This document shows positions 1-8,816 of a stretch of 34,127 nt of DNA, piece by piece. Location: NCBI GenBank assembly GCA_017553035.1, contig JAFZNE010000075.1:1-34127 (forward strand). The letters run 5' to 3'. The position numbers were made by a program, and so were the translations under genes. The DNA is from Lachnospiraceae bacterium (lineage in GTDB: Bacteria > Bacillota > Clostridia > Lachnospirales > Lachnospiraceae). Under the pieces are notes generated by a model. That model was not told the origin of the DNA, searched no databases, and saw only the letters and a list, made by a program, of their open reading frames with translations. Numbering within the stretch: position 1 is the stretch's first letter; every line of letters starts with the position of its first letter.

Positions 1-1443
1 AAGACAACGCTTCTGCGTATTCTGGCCGGATTCCTTGAGCCCGACGAGGGAAGCGTTATTTTCGACGGCGATGATATTACTACACTTCCGCCCTATAAGC
101 GCGACCTGAATACCGTATTCCAGAAGTACGCGCTGTTCCCTCACATGAATGTATTTGATAATGTTGCTTTCGGCCTTAACATCAAGAAGGAGCCGAAGGA
201 CCTTATAGAACAGAAGGTTATGCGTATGCTTAAGCTCGTAGGTCTTGAGGACTACGGCAAGCGCAGCATCAACGAAATGTCCGGCGGACAGCAACAGCGT
301 GTGGCGATCGCACGTGCGCTGGTAAACGAGCCCGGAGTACTGCTTCTTGACGAGCCGCTCTCCGCTCTTGACGCGAAGCTGCGTAAGGAAATGCAGAGAG
401 AGCTGAAGAAGATCCAGAAGGAAGTAGGAATTACCTTCATTTTCGTAACACACGACCAGGAAGAGGCGCTTACGATGTCCGACAAGATCGTGGTAATGAA
501 GGAAGGCGAGATCCAGCAGATCGGTTCTCCGACCGACATTTACAACGAGCCCGCGAACCGCTATGTCGCAAACTTTATCGGCGCCAGCAATATCGTTGAC
601 GGAACGATGCTTGAGGACTGCAAGGTTATGTTCGGTGACAAGGTCTTCGAGTGCGTGGACAGAGGATTTACCGAGAAAGAGCCGGTTGACGTGGTCATAC
701 GTCCCGAGGACCTTGATATAGTAGATGTTAAAGCAGGTAAACTGAGAGGTATCGTAAAGTCTGTCCTGTTCAAGGGCATCCATTATGAGACAGTTGTAGA
801 AACAAAAGCAGGTACCTCGATCCAGGTTAAAATGTATGTTTCGGACAACAAGCCGATCGTAAATGAAGAAGCGGGCGAGATGATGTCAGCCAACGATTTC
901 TACCTCGATGATGACGACGTTGAAGAGATCACGGATGCTTATATTATCGACCGTGCCGATGCACAGGCCTGGAATCCGGAGACCGACGAACGTATTTCGA
1001 TCGTGCGTGTCGAGCATGATATCAGGAAAGAGAACGGAACTTATCCGGTTACGTTCTTTACCGCTGCGGGAACGAGCGTTACCGCCAACATGATCGTTGA
1101 AGATACCAACAGGGCGGTTGACGAAGAGTACGGCGAAGAGATCTACGCATTCAATTTCTTCAAGAACATCGACGAGATCCAGGAAAGTCTCGTGCTCGAC
1201 ACCGATCTGAAGATCTGGGCGAACGCGGTGGCATATGATCTCGAAGACGGCACACCCGTTGAGATCACGGATGTTGAGTATAATTTTGATCCCGAGACGC
1301 TCACTCCCGGTGTATATACGGTAACGTTCAAAACACAAGGTTATGAATACAGGGTTGATACGACGGATAAGTCGGAGGTCGGCGACGCAGTAGGGCTGAC
1401 ATTCACTCCGGAAGATATACATGTTATGAGAAAAGAAAGGTAA
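1..1443 (+). CDS. potA: PotA, polyamine ABC transporter ATPase (5' partial) with an inserted C-terminal repeat region
   Basis: ATP-hydrolysing subunit of a spermidine/putrescine importer. The frame is open from base 1 and begins inside the Walker A lysine-threonine (KTT), so roughly 40 N-terminal residues lie outside the window; the ATG at 145 is internal. Visible motifs are the Q-loop (VFQKY, ~115), the ABC signature MSGGQ (277-291), Walker B LLLDEP (~341-356) and the H-loop THDQEEA (~448-470). The TOBE segment starts normally (IRPEDLDIV, then [12 protein letters not shown]) and ends normally ([13 protein letters not shown]), but about 170 residues are inserted between its strands (~850-1368). 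The insert holds two related beta-rich repeats, with GTYPVTF at 1036 and GVYTVTF at 1309. The visible 480 residues already exceed a usual PotA (about 350-380). Order and family match with potBCD make the identity secure; the function of the insert is unknown. Confidence 0.95.
   Translation, partial: KTTLLRILAGFLEPDEGSVIFDGDDITTLPPYKRDLNTVFQKYALFPHMNVFDNVAFGLNIKKEPKDLIEQKVMRMLKLVGLEDYGKRSINEMSGGQQQRVAIARALVNEPGVLLLDEPLSALDAKLRKEMQRELKKIQKEVGITFIFVTHDQEEALTMSDKIVVMKEGEIQQIGSPTDIYNEPANRYVANFIGASNIVDGTMLEDCKVMFGDKVFECVDRGFTEKEPVDVVIRPEDLDIVDVKAGKLRGIVKSVLFKGIHYETVVETKAGTSIQVKMYVSDNKPIVNEEAGEMMSANDFYLDDDDVEEITDAYIIDRADAQAWNPETDERISIVRVEHDIRKENGTYPVTFFTAAGTSVTANMIVEDTNRAVDEEYGEEIYAFNFFKNIDEIQESLVLDTDLKIWANAVAYDLEDGTPVEITDVEYNFDPETLTPGVYTVTFKTQGYEYRVDTTDKSEVGDAVGLTFTPEDIHVMRKER
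850..1368 (+). repeat. Two-copy protein repeat inserted in the PotA TOBE domain
   Basis: Two modules of about 75-90 residues can be aligned by eye. The first runs from about 886 ([10 protein letters not shown]) to 1107 and the second from about 1144 ([10 protein letters not shown]) to 1368. Shared positions include an acidic stretch, an A-x-A-x-A/W-N/D segment, V-E-x-D/N, and a terminal G-x-Y-x-VTF strand followed by a further strand. The matching glycines at 1036 and 1309 are 91 codons apart. The pattern resembles bacterial Ig-like beta-sandwich modules, usually found outside the cell, whereas this protein should be cytoplasmic. The Ig-like label is inference from the strand pattern. Confidence 0.6.
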
Positions 1444-1540
1444 CTATAAAGAATCCCGATGAAAAGCATCATATTTCGTACTGAAAGCTTGCTTTCAAGT
1501 ACGAAATTGAAGCTTTTCGCAGGCGGGAACGATAGTTACC
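1439..1540. repeat. Long interrupted palindrome between potA and potB
   Basis: A 102-nt imperfect inverted repeat is centred at about 1489.5. Paired blocks from outside in are GGTAACTAT 1439-1447 with 1532-1540, TCCCG 1454-1458 with 1524-1528, GAAAAGC 1461-1467 with 1512-1518, TTTCGTACT 1474-1482 with 1498-1506, and GAAAGC 1483-1488 with 1491-1496. That is about 36 base pairs with small internal loops. The potA stop codon (1441-1443) lies in the left arm. No T-run follows, so it does not look like a standard terminator. It may be an mRNA processing or stabilising hairpin, or a decayed MITE-like element. Confidence 0.85.
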
Positions 1541-1550
1541 GCCGCCCACA

Positions 1551-1579
1551 TGAGCAAAAAAATGGCTTCATAATATAAT
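1551..1579 (+). promoter_or_regulatory. Possible internal promoter ahead of potB
   Basis: A perfect TATAAT (1574-1579) sits 17 bases after TGAGCA (1551-1556), a poor -35 match. The region is AT-rich and lies after the large hairpin. It could give potBCD extra transcription independent of potA; the weak -35 makes this uncertain. Confidence 0.3.
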
Positions 1580-1595
1580 AATTTGGCATTTTTTT

Positions 1596-1618
1596 GCGAA
1601 TGCGGGAAAGGGATTCGC
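1596..1618 (+). promoter_or_regulatory. Small hairpin just upstream of the potB ribosome site
   Basis: GCGAAT (1596-1601) pairs with ATTCGC (1613-1618) across an 11-nt loop. It ends 12 bases before the GGAGG ribosome site (1631-1635) of potB. It follows a T-run rather than preceding one, so it is not a terminator. A role in potB translation or mRNA stability is speculative. Confidence 0.4.
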
Positions 1619-1643
1619 AGATATTAGTCTGGAGGCTACAAAA

Positions 1644-2483
1644 TTGAAACAGTTCAGAAAAATGACATACCCTTATGTGGTATGGATCGCTATAATGATC
1701 GTCCTTCCCATGCTTCTGATCATGTTCTATGCATTTACGAAGCAGGGAAATTCGGTAATGCAGTTCAGCTTCACGGTCGAGAATTTCGTGAGGTTCGTGA
1801 GCGATACCGTATTCCTTGAAGTGCTGGGGCGCTCGCTGAGAGTTGCGCTTATTACTACGGTAATATGCATTATCATAGGATATCCGGCGGCTTATTATAT
1901 CGCGAAGTGCAGCGAAGGACTAAAAATGAAGTGGGTCCTGATCATCACATTTCCGACCTGGATCAATATGCTGGTACGTACTTACGCATGGATCGGAATA
2001 TTGCAGGATGACGGCGTGATCAATTCGCTGCTCGGAGTGTTCGGGATCGGACCGATATCGATGCTCCACACGGAATTCGCGGTAGTTCTCGGAATGGTAT
2101 ATAATTTTATACCGTTCATGATCCTTCAGATATATACATCGCTCACGAAGATGGATAACAGCCTGATCGAAGCGGCGCAGGACCTCGGCGCGAACGGGTT
2201 CAAGTGTTTTACCAAGGTTACCCTGCCTTTGTCGCTTCCCGGCGTTATAAGCGGTATTACGCTGGTGTTCCTGCCGGCGGTATCATCGTTCTGTATCCCG
2301 AAACTGCTCGGCGGCGGACAGTATGTCCTTGTCGGAAATGTGATCGAATCGCAGTTCCTGACTTCGGGTGATTGGAACTTCGGAAGTGCGATCTCGCTGA
2401 TAATGGCGATAATCATCATGATATCGTTGTATGTCACGAAGAAGATCGATACTACCGACGTGTCGGAAAGGAGCGCAACATGA
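1644..2483 (+). CDS. potB: PotB, polyamine ABC transporter permease
   Basis: Inner-membrane permease subunit of the spermidine/putrescine importer (279 residues, the usual size). About six hydrophobic segments are visible, the first at residues ~10-30. The cytoplasmic EAA loop that contacts the ATPase reads EAAQDLGANGFKCF (about residues 177-190), followed by the conserved LPLSLPG. The start is a TTG: GGAGG at 1631-1635 is 8 bases upstream, and the first internal ATG (1662) has no comparable site. The end overlaps the potC start by four bases (ATGA), implying translational coupling. Motifs and position between potA and potC make the call firm. Confidence 0.95.
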   Translation: MKQFRKMTYPYVVWIAIMIVLPMLLIMFYAFTKQGNSVMQFSFTVENFVRFVSDTVFLEVLGRSLRVALITTVICIIIGYPAAYYIAKCSEGLKMKWVLIITFPTWINMLVRTYAWIGILQDDGVINSLLGVFGIGPISMLHTEFAVVLGMVYNFIPFMILQIYTSLTKMDNSLIEAAQDLGANGFKCFTKVTLPLSLPGVISGITLVFLPAVSSFCIPKLLGGGQYVLVGNVIESQFLTSGDWNFGSAISLIMAIIIMISLYVTKKIDTTDVSERSAT

Positions 2484-3277
2484 AGAAGAAAAAACGCGTT
2501 GCTTCAAGTATCGGCATGGGATTCCTGGTATTGTTCTTCTACGCTCCGATCATCTACACCATTATATTTTCATTTAATGACAGCAAGTCTCTGACCCATT
2601 TCGCGGGATTCTCGCTGAGATGGTACGAGAAAATGTTCGGCGACAGAACAATGATGGAAGCCGTGTTCTACACGATAATCACGGCGGTCCTCGCTACGGT
2701 GATATCTACCGTGGTCGGGACGATAACCGCTATAGGTCTTTCAAAATCAAGGAAAGTCGTTAAAACTATCGTAAGCCAGATCAATGATCTGCCGATCATG
2801 AATCCCGAGATCGTAACCGCGATAGGCCTGCTCATGTTGTACAGCGCAACGCACATCAAAAAAGGATTTATCACGATGCTGCTCGCGCATATAATGTTCT
2901 GTACACCTTATGTGATCCTGAGCATTATCCCGAAACTGCGTACGCTGGATGAGAACCTGGCGGATGCGGCAATGGACTTGGGCGCCACGCCCTGGCAGGC
3001 ACTTATCAAGGTCATCGTGCCCCAGGTCAAGCCCGGTATCGTGAGCGGGGCGCTGATAGCATTTACGATGAGTTTCGATGATTTCGTTATCTCGTATTTC
3101 GTAACCGGAAACGGGGTTTCGAATATCTCGATCCTTGTATATACAATGTCCAAGCGTGTCAATCCCTCGATCAATGCGCTTTCGACATTGATCATAGTAA
3201 TAATATCGATATTCCTGCTGATCGGAAACGTGGTGCCCGCACTTACAAAGAAGAAACCGGTTTCTGCAGTGGACTGA
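2480..3277 (+). CDS. potC: PotC, polyamine ABC transporter permease
   Basis: Second permease subunit of the importer (265 residues). The N-terminus has lysines followed by a membrane helix (~10-30), then about five more. The EAA-type loop reads DAAMDLGATPWQALIKVIVP and is followed by KPGIVSGALIAF, as in the PotC family. The ATG at 2480 was chosen because it overlaps the potB stop and has AAAGGAG at 2468-2474. An upstream in-frame start at 2372 would add 36 residues lying wholly within potB, with no homology. PotB and PotC together form the translocation channel. Confidence 0.95.
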   Translation: MKKKKRVASSIGMGFLVLFFYAPIIYTIIFSFNDSKSLTHFAGFSLRWYEKMFGDRTMMEAVFYTIITAVLATVISTVVGTITAIGLSKSRKVVKTIVSQINDLPIMNPEIVTAIGLLMLYSATHIKKGFITMLLAHIMFCTPYVILSIIPKLRTLDENLADAAMDLGATPWQALIKVIVPQVKPGIVSGALIAFTMSFDDFVISYFVTGNGVSNISILVYTMSKRVNPSINALSTLIIVIISIFLLIGNVVPALTKKKPVSAVD

Positions 3278-3301
3278 AAAAGATAAAAGGAGGAAAAAGG
3301 A

Positions 3302-4414
3302 ATGAAAGCATTAAAAAGAATGGCAGCTATTGTAATGATTGTGGCGATCTGCGCATCATGCGCAGCATGTTCGGGAAATTCCGGCTCGGGAAATTCCGGA
3401 AATCAGGGTGGTCAGACAGCCAAGGAGAAATACGGCTCGACGACCATGAAACTGTTTATTCCCGGCGAATATATGTCCGACGATCTTGTTCCGGATTTTG
3501 AAAAAGAGTTCGGAGTTAAGGTTATCATCGAGTATTTTGATTCTAACGAAATGATGTACACCAAGCTGGCAGCAGGTGATTCATACGATGTTCTCGTCCC
3601 TTCGGACTATATGATCGAGAGGCTCCTTAAAGAGAACCAGCTCCAGAAGCTTGACAAGTCGCTGATCCCCAATATGGCAAACCTTGCCGAAGAGGTTAAG
3701 GGACTTGATTATGATAAGAGCAATGAGTATTCGGTACCTTATTTCTGGGGAACCGTAGGTATCGTTTACAATCAGAACAAAGTGTCCGAGGATGATCTCA
3801 AGGCAAAGGGCTGGGACATCATGAAGGATACCAGATACAAGGGCAGGATCTATATGTACGATTCGGAGCGTGACAGCTTCATGATCGCGTTCAAACAGCT
3901 CGGATATTCCTGCAATACCGATAACGAAGATGAGATCAATGCAGCATATGAGTGGCTTGTTGACCTGAACAAGACCATGGATCCGATATATGTTACCGAT
4001 GAGGTCCTTGATTACATGATCGGCGGAAGCAAGGATCTGGCTATCGTTTACAGCGGCGACGCCGTTACTATCCTTGATGAAAATGAGGATATGAGCTATT
4101 TTACTCCCGATTCGGGAACCAACATCTGGTGCGATGCCATGGTTATTCCCGCAAATGCCGAGAATCCCAAGCTTGCTCATGAATTCATCAACTATGTGCT
4201 CCGCGATGAAGTCTGCACCGACAATACACTGGCTGTAGGCTATGCTTCACCCAATGCGAACGTTCTTGCCGAGATGACCGGCGAAGACGGCGATTATGCC
4301 GAGAATGTGGCTTATCTGCCCAGAACTTACGAAAAGGATGAGATCTTCCACGATAATGAGAAACTGCGCAAGAAGTTGTCAGAACTGTGGATAAAGGTAA
4401 AAGCGGCCAATTAA
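3302..4414 (+). CDS. potD: PotD, polyamine-binding lipoprotein
   Basis: Extracellular substrate-binding protein of the importer (370 residues), class I/F extracellular polyamine-binding type. It begins with a lipoprotein signal peptide: positive KALKR, a hydrophobic core and a Cys-rich lipobox in which C23 (CAAC) is the likely lipidated cysteine, followed by a Ser/Gly/Asn tether. The mature domain has the family pattern: a strand then YFDSNEMMYTKL, YDVLVPSDYM and VPYFWGTVGIVYN, which line the ligand cleft in known PotD/PotF structures. AAAGGAGG at 3287-3294 supports the start. Spermidine versus putrescine preference cannot be read safely from sequence alone. Confidence 0.95.
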   Translation: MKALKRMAAIVMIVAICASCAACSGNSGSGNSGNQGGQTAKEKYGSTTMKLFIPGEYMSDDLVPDFEKEFGVKVIIEYFDSNEMMYTKLAAGDSYDVLVPSDYMIERLLKENQLQKLDKSLIPNMANLAEEVKGLDYDKSNEYSVPYFWGTVGIVYNQNKVSEDDLKAKGWDIMKDTRYKGRIYMYDSERDSFMIAFKQLGYSCNTDNEDEINAAYEWLVDLNKTMDPIYVTDEVLDYMIGGSKDLAIVYSGDAVTILDENEDMSYFTPDSGTNIWCDAMVIPANAENPKLAHEFINYVLRDEVCTDNTLAVGYASPNANVLAEMTGEDGDYAENVAYLPRTYEKDEIFHDNEKLRKKLSELWIKVKAAN

Positions 4415-4426
4415 ACAGAGGGTTTT

Positions 4427-5320
4427 ATGAGCGCCAAAGAGACAAAAGAAAAAATACTGAAATGCACGACCGAACTGCTTCTTGAACGCGGCGGCGACAT
4501 CGGTAACGTGACAATACGTACGATCGCTGCGCGTGCGGGGATCGGCGTCGGCCTGACCAATCATTATTTCTCATCCAAGGAACAGCTGATAGAAGAGTGT
4601 ATTGAGAGTGTATTTTCGGAACTGTTCGAAATGCTCGGCGGGGAAGGTTCTTACAAACCGTCGGAAATTCACAGTGATCCCGGATCGGATGAAATATCGG
4701 TGAACGGATCGGGAAGTACAGAAGAGCCGGAGGCTGCAGCGAAGGCCGGACCGGACAATATAACGGGGCTGCCGGAAGCACAGCCGGCGGATACAGCGGA
4801 AGATACATCCGATCTCGATCTGGATGATGAACTGCTGAGCGGTCTGTATGAAACAGATGAGTTTGAAAGTGATCCTGCCGGGCCGGAGAATGTATCCCCA
4901 AGCGTCCTCGAAATGAGCGAGGAGAGCGGGACGGACGAAGTTACGCGTAAAACTGCCGGTATGGTAATGGATTTCCTTATCAGGAACGAGGCGATAGCCA
5001 AGGCAGCGCTTTCACGCGATGTGCAGAATCCGCTGAGTACCGATTATACGGCGAGACTTACCGATGCATTTGCTTACGCGATGGTTGATAAGAAGAAGCT
5101 CGACGAGATCGAAAATAACGACCGTATGACCGAGCGGATGAAGGAACAGTTCAAAGAGCATATAATCAACGAACAGAAACTGAAGGCATTTATGATAATG
5201 TCATCGGTCAAGGAAGCCCTGATCAGACGCGAAGTCCTGAAAACAAGCATGGATATAGATCTGAAGGACGACGAACAGCGCGACAGATATGTGGATTCGC
5301 TGATGGAACTGCTGTATTAA
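4427..5320 (+). CDS. TetR/AcrR-family regulator split by an acidic linker
   Basis: The N-terminal ~60 residues are a TetR DNA-binding domain: KEKILKCTTELLLERG, then the helix-turn-helix TIRTIAARAGIGVGLTNHYF and SSKEQLIEECIES. Residues ~172-297 form a helical ligand/dimerisation-type domain. Between them lies a ~97-residue Asp/Glu/Ser/Gly/Pro-rich low-complexity stretch (~72-168, bases ~4640-4930), absent from ordinary TetR proteins (about 190-220 residues). It starts 12 bases after potD and is the last gene before the operon terminator, so it probably belongs to the polyamine operon and may regulate it. The ligand is unknown; autoregulation is inference from position. Confidence 0.85.
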   Translation: MSAKETKEKILKCTTELLLERGGDIGNVTIRTIAARAGIGVGLTNHYFSSKEQLIEECIESVFSELFEMLGGEGSYKPSEIHSDPGSDEISVNGSGSTEEPEAAAKAGPDNITGLPEAQPADTAEDTSDLDLDDELLSGLYETDEFESDPAGPENVSPSVLEMSEESGTDEVTRKTAGMVMDFLIRNEAIAKAALSRDVQNPLSTDYTARLTDAFAYAMVDKKKLDEIENNDRMTERMKEQFKEHIINEQKLKAFMIMSSVKEALIRREVLKTSMDIDLKDDEQRDRYVDSLMELLY

Positions 5321-5357
5321 GTCTAAAAAATTTTATTGTAAAAATCATTTTTTTATT

Positions 5358-5388
5358 CCCCGATTCCTATTGAATCGGGGAGTTTTTT
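5358..5388 (+). terminator. Rho-independent terminator of the pot operon
   Basis: Perfect 9-bp stem CCCCGATTC (5358-5366) and GAATCGGGG (5372-5380) with a 5-nt loop, followed by AG and six T (5383-5388). It lies 37 bases after the TetR-gene stop. Confidence 0.93.
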
Positions 5389-5441
5389 ATGATACTATCT
5401 TTCGTTAGGGTATGCAAGAAAACATATGACAGGAGGCACTT

Positions 5442-8400
5442 ATGGCAAAGAGGACAGATATCAAGAAAGTACTGATCATCGGCTCCGGCCCTATCATTAT
5501 CGGTCAGGCGTGCGAATTTGACTATTCCGGAACCCAGGCGTGCAAGGCACTCAGGAAGCTGGGTTATGAGATCGTTCTTGTTAATTCCAATCCCGCAACT
5601 ATCATGACCGATCCCGGAACAGCCGATGTTACTTATATTGAACCGCTTGATGCTAAGCGGCTTGAACAGATTATTGAAAAAGAAAGACCGGACGCTATTC
5701 TTCCCAATCTAGGCGGACAATCCGGTCTTAATTTGTGCTCGGAGCTCGGTAAGGCCGGGATCCTTGATAAATACGGAGTTAAGGTAATAGGCGTTCAGCT
5801 TGACGCGATCGAGCGCGGCGAGGACAGGATCGAGTTCAAGAAGACCTGCGACAAGCTCGGGATCGAGATGGCAAGGAGCGAAGTTGCTTATTCCATAGAT
5901 GAAGCACTTGAGATCGCCGACAGGCTCGGATATCCCGTAGTGCTGCGTCCCGCGTATACGATGGGTGGCGCCGGCGGCGGACTTGTTTACAATAAAGAAG
6001 AACTCAAGATCGTCTGCGAGCGCGGTATCCAGGCATCGCTCGTCGGACAGGTACTTGTCGAGGAATCGATCATCGGATGGGAAGAGCTTGAGCTCGAGGT
6101 CGTACGTGATGCCAAGGGACAGATGATCACGGTATGTTTCATCGAAAATATCGATCCCATGGGCGTTCACACCGGCGATTCCTTCTGCGCGGCTCCGATG
6201 CTGACGATCAGTCAGGAAACCCAGAAAAGACTGCAGGAACAGGCTTACAAGATCGTAAATGAAGTAGGTGTTATCGGCGGAACCAACGTACAGTTTGCTC
6301 ATGATCCGGTTTCCGACCGCATCATCGTAATAGAGATCAATCCCAGAACTTCGCGTTCATCGGCGCTTGCTTCCAAAGCAACAGGATTCCCGATCGCGCT
6401 TGTTTCATCAATGCTCGCTGCAGGACTCACACTTGACGAGATCCCCTGCGGTAAGTACGGAAGCCTTGATAAATATGTGCCGGACGGCGATTATGTTGTT
6501 ATCAAATTTGCACGCTGGGCATTTGAAAAATTCAAAGGTGTTCAGGACAAGCTCGGAACCCAGATGCGCGCCGTAGGCGAGGTAATGAGCATCGGAAAGA
6601 CATACAAGGAAGCTTTCCAGAAGGCGATCAGAAGCCTTGAGAACGGAAGATACGGACTCGGATTTGCGAAGAATTATCATGACATGAGCCTCAAAGAGCT
6701 GATGGAACTGCTCCGCGAGCCTTCGAGCAACAGACAGTTCATCATGTATGAGGCAATACGTAAGGGTGCTTCGATCGAGGCCCTTTACCAGCTTACCAAG
6801 ATCAAGATCTACTTCCTTCAGCAGATGAAAGAGCTTGTGGAAGAAGAGGAAAAACTGTTACAGTCCAAGGGACAGATTCCCTCGGCCGATGTTCTGCGCC
6901 AGGCAAAGAAAGACGGATTCTCCGACAAGTACATTGCCGACATACTGGGCATTTCACAAAAAGAACTGCGTAACGAGCGTATCCGTCTCGGTATCGTCGA
7001 AAAATGGGAAGGCATCCATGTAAGCGGCACCGAGAACAGCGCATATTATTATTCAAGCTACAATATTGAGGGTGATTCGGCACCGATCGAAGATCACGGC
7101 AAGCAGAAGATCATGATCCTCGGTGGCGGACCGAACCGTATCGGACAGGGTATCGAATTCGATTACTGCAGTGTTCATGCGGCATTGGCACTCAAGAAAC
7201 TCGGATTTGAGACGATCATCGTCAACTGCAACCCCGAGACGGTTTCTACAGACTACGATACTTCCGATAAGCTCTATTTTGAGCCTCTGACACTTGAAGA
7301 TGTACTGAGCATCTACAATGAAGAGAAGCCCGCAGGCGTTATCGCACAGTTCGGCGGACAGACACCGCTCAACCTTGCGGCACAGCTGTCTATGAACGGT
7401 GTCAAGATCCTCGGTACAAGTCCCGAGGTCATCGACCTTGCGGAAGACAGAGACCGTTTCCGTGCAATGATGGAGAAACTCGAAATTCCGATGCCCGAGG
7501 CAGGAATGGCGGTCAATGTAGAGGAAGCACTCGAAACAGCCCACAATATCGGCTATCCCGTTATGGTACGTCCTTCTTACGTACTTGGCGGACGTGGAAT
7601 GGAAGTCGTTTATGACGATGAGACACTTGTAGAATATATGAAAGCGGCAGTAGGAGTTACACCCGACAGACCGATCCTGATCGACCGTTTCCTGCGTCAT
7701 GCGACCGAGTGTGAGGCGGATGCGATCTGTGACGGAACGCATGCGTATGTTCCCGCAGTCATGGAGCATATCGAGCTTGCGGGCATACATTCGGGCGATT
7801 CGGCATGTATCATCCCCTCGCTCAACCTTTCCAAGAAGATCATCGACACCATCGAAGATTATACACGCAAGATCGCCGAAGAAATGCATGTTGAAGGTCT
7901 TATGAACATGCAGTATGCGATCGAAAATGATAAGGTATACGTGATCGAAGCCAACCCGAGAGCATCACGTACGGTACCGCTTGTATCAAAGGTCTGCGAT
8001 GTAAATATGGTTCCGATCGCGACCGAGATCATTACAAGAGAGCTTACCGGAAGACCTTCACCGGTACCTGAGCTTAAAGAGCGCAATATACCTTACTACG
8101 GAGTAAAGGAAGCGGTATTCCCGTTCAATATGTTCCCTGAAGTAGATCCGATCTTAGGTCCGGAGATGCGTTCTACAGGTGAAGTACTCGGCATTTCCGA
8201 TAATTTCGGAGAGGCATACATCAAGGCATGGGAGGCTACCAAAACAGAGCTTCCGCTTGAGGGAACAGCACTTATCAGCGTATGTGACAGGGATAAGACT
8301 GAAGTTCTCGAAGTGGTACGCGACCTCGCCGATGCGGGATTCAAGTTTGTCGCAACCGGCAGGACTTACGAGCTGATCAAGGCAGCAGGCTTTGAGGTAA

Positions 8401-8666
8401 GCCAGGTATATAAGCTCAATGCGGGACGCCCGAACGTGAGCGATGTGATCATCAACCGCGAGGTTTCGCTGATCATCAATACACCCGCAGGCAAGCGAGG
8501 CGCAACCGACGGAAGCTTCATCCGCAAGTCCGCGATCCGCGAGAAGATACCTTACCTGACCACGATGGCAGCCGCCAAGGCAGCAGCCAAGGGTATACTG
8601 GCCATCAAGAACGGCCATATCAGCCCGCTCAAGTCGCTGCAGGAGCTGCATGCGATGATCAAATAA
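5442..8666 (+). CDS. carB: Carbamoyl-phosphate synthase large subunit
   Basis: Makes carbamoyl phosphate from bicarbonate, ATP and ammonia passed from the small subunit, for pyrimidine and arginine synthesis. At 1074 residues it matches the usual full length. Domain order: carboxyphosphate ATP-grasp half (N-terminus IGSGPIIIGQACEFDYSG to ~400), oligomerisation region (~400-550), carbamate ATP-grasp half starting at ILGGGPNRIGQGIEFDYC (~560), and a C-terminal MGS-like allosteric domain (~930-1074). Both halves carry the expected EINPR/EANPR-type catalytic stretches. AGGAGG (5430-5435) supports the ATG. carA, which normally precedes carB, is absent; the gene stands alone between terminators. 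Confidence 0.97.
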   Translation: MAKRTDIKKVLIIGSGPIIIGQACEFDYSGTQACKALRKLGYEIVLVNSNPATIMTDPGTADVTYIEPLDAKRLEQIIEKERPDAILPNLGGQSGLNLCSELGKAGILDKYGVKVIGVQLDAIERGEDRIEFKKTCDKLGIEMARSEVAYSIDEALEIADRLGYPVVLRPAYTMGGAGGGLVYNKEELKIVCERGIQASLVGQVLVEESIIGWEELELEVVRDAKGQMITVCFIENIDPMGVHTGDSFCAAPMLTISQETQKRLQEQAYKIVNEVGVIGGTNVQFAHDPVSDRIIVIEINPRTSRSSALASKATGFPIALVSSMLAAGLTLDEIPCGKYGSLDKYVPDGDYVVIKFARWAFEKFKGVQDKLGTQMRAVGEVMSIGKTYKEAFQKAIRSLENGRYGLGFAKNYHDMSLKELMELLREPSSNRQFIMYEAIRKGASIEALYQLTKIKIYFLQQMKELVEEEEKLLQSKGQIPSADVLRQAKKDGFSDKYIADILGISQKELRNERIRLGIVEKWEGIHVSGTENSAYYYSSYNIEGDSAPIEDHGKQKIMILGGGPNRIGQGIEFDYCSVHAALALKKLGFETIIVNCNPETVSTDYDTSDKLYFEPLTLEDVLSIYNEEKPAGVIAQFGGQTPLNLAAQLSMNGVKILGTSPEVIDLAEDRDRFRAMMEKLEIPMPEAGMAVNVEEALETAHNIGYPVMVRPSYVLGGRGMEVVYDDETLVEYMKAAVGVTPDRPILIDRFLRHATECEADAICDGTHAYVPAVMEHIELAGIHSGDSACIIPSLNLSKKIIDTIEDYTRKIAEEMHVEGLMNMQYAIENDKVYVIEANPRASRTVPLVSKVCDVNMVPIATEIITRELTGRPSPVPELKERNIPYYGVKEAVFPFNMFPEVDPILGPEMRSTGEVLGISDNFGEAYIKAWEATKTELPLEGTALISVCDRDKTEVLEVVRDLADAGFKFVATGRTYELIKAAGFEVSQVYKLNAGRPNVSDVIINREVSLIINTPAGKRGATDGSFIRKSAIREKIPYLTTMAAAKAAAKGILAIKNGHISPLKSLQELHAMIK

Positions 8667-8690
8667 ACGTGTCAGAGCTTTGTTTCTTGC

Positions 8691-8724
8691 AAGGCAAGCC
8701 ACAATTACAGTGTGGCTTGCCTTT
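8691..8724 (+). terminator. Terminator after carB
   Basis: Perfect 13-bp stem AAGGCAAGCCACA (8691-8703) and TGTGGCTTGCCTT (8711-8723) with a 7-nt loop, ending in TTTT. It separates carB from the strong promoter that follows at 8739. Confidence 0.88.
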
Positions 8725-8738
8725 TGGTTATATAATAT

Positions 8739-8767
8739 TTGACGTTTAGGAAAAATTGGTGTATAAT
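8739..8767 (+). promoter_or_regulatory. Strong sigma-A-type promoter for the diguanylate cyclase-MATE pair
   Basis: TTGACG (8739-8744), a 17-base spacer, and TATAAT (8762-8767). The expected transcript start is about 8774, giving a ~43-nt leader that includes AGAGGA (8804-8809) before the ATG at 8817. Confidence 0.8.
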
Positions 8768-8816
8768 GTAACATCACTAACTGTTGTTTTTTATTTGGGG
8801 AAAAGAGGACTGATAA

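Noticed and set aside
2372..2479. Upstream extension of potC
   Set aside because: It lies inside potB and has no homology; the ATG at 2480 has a good ribosome site and the usual four-base overlap.
5388..5393. TATGAT as the carB -10 box
   Set aside because: It overlaps the terminator T-run and has no -35 at a suitable distance; the carB promoter was left unassigned.
7053..7889. 278-residue minus-strand open frame
   Set aside because: Opposite carB, with no family motif; a mirror frame.
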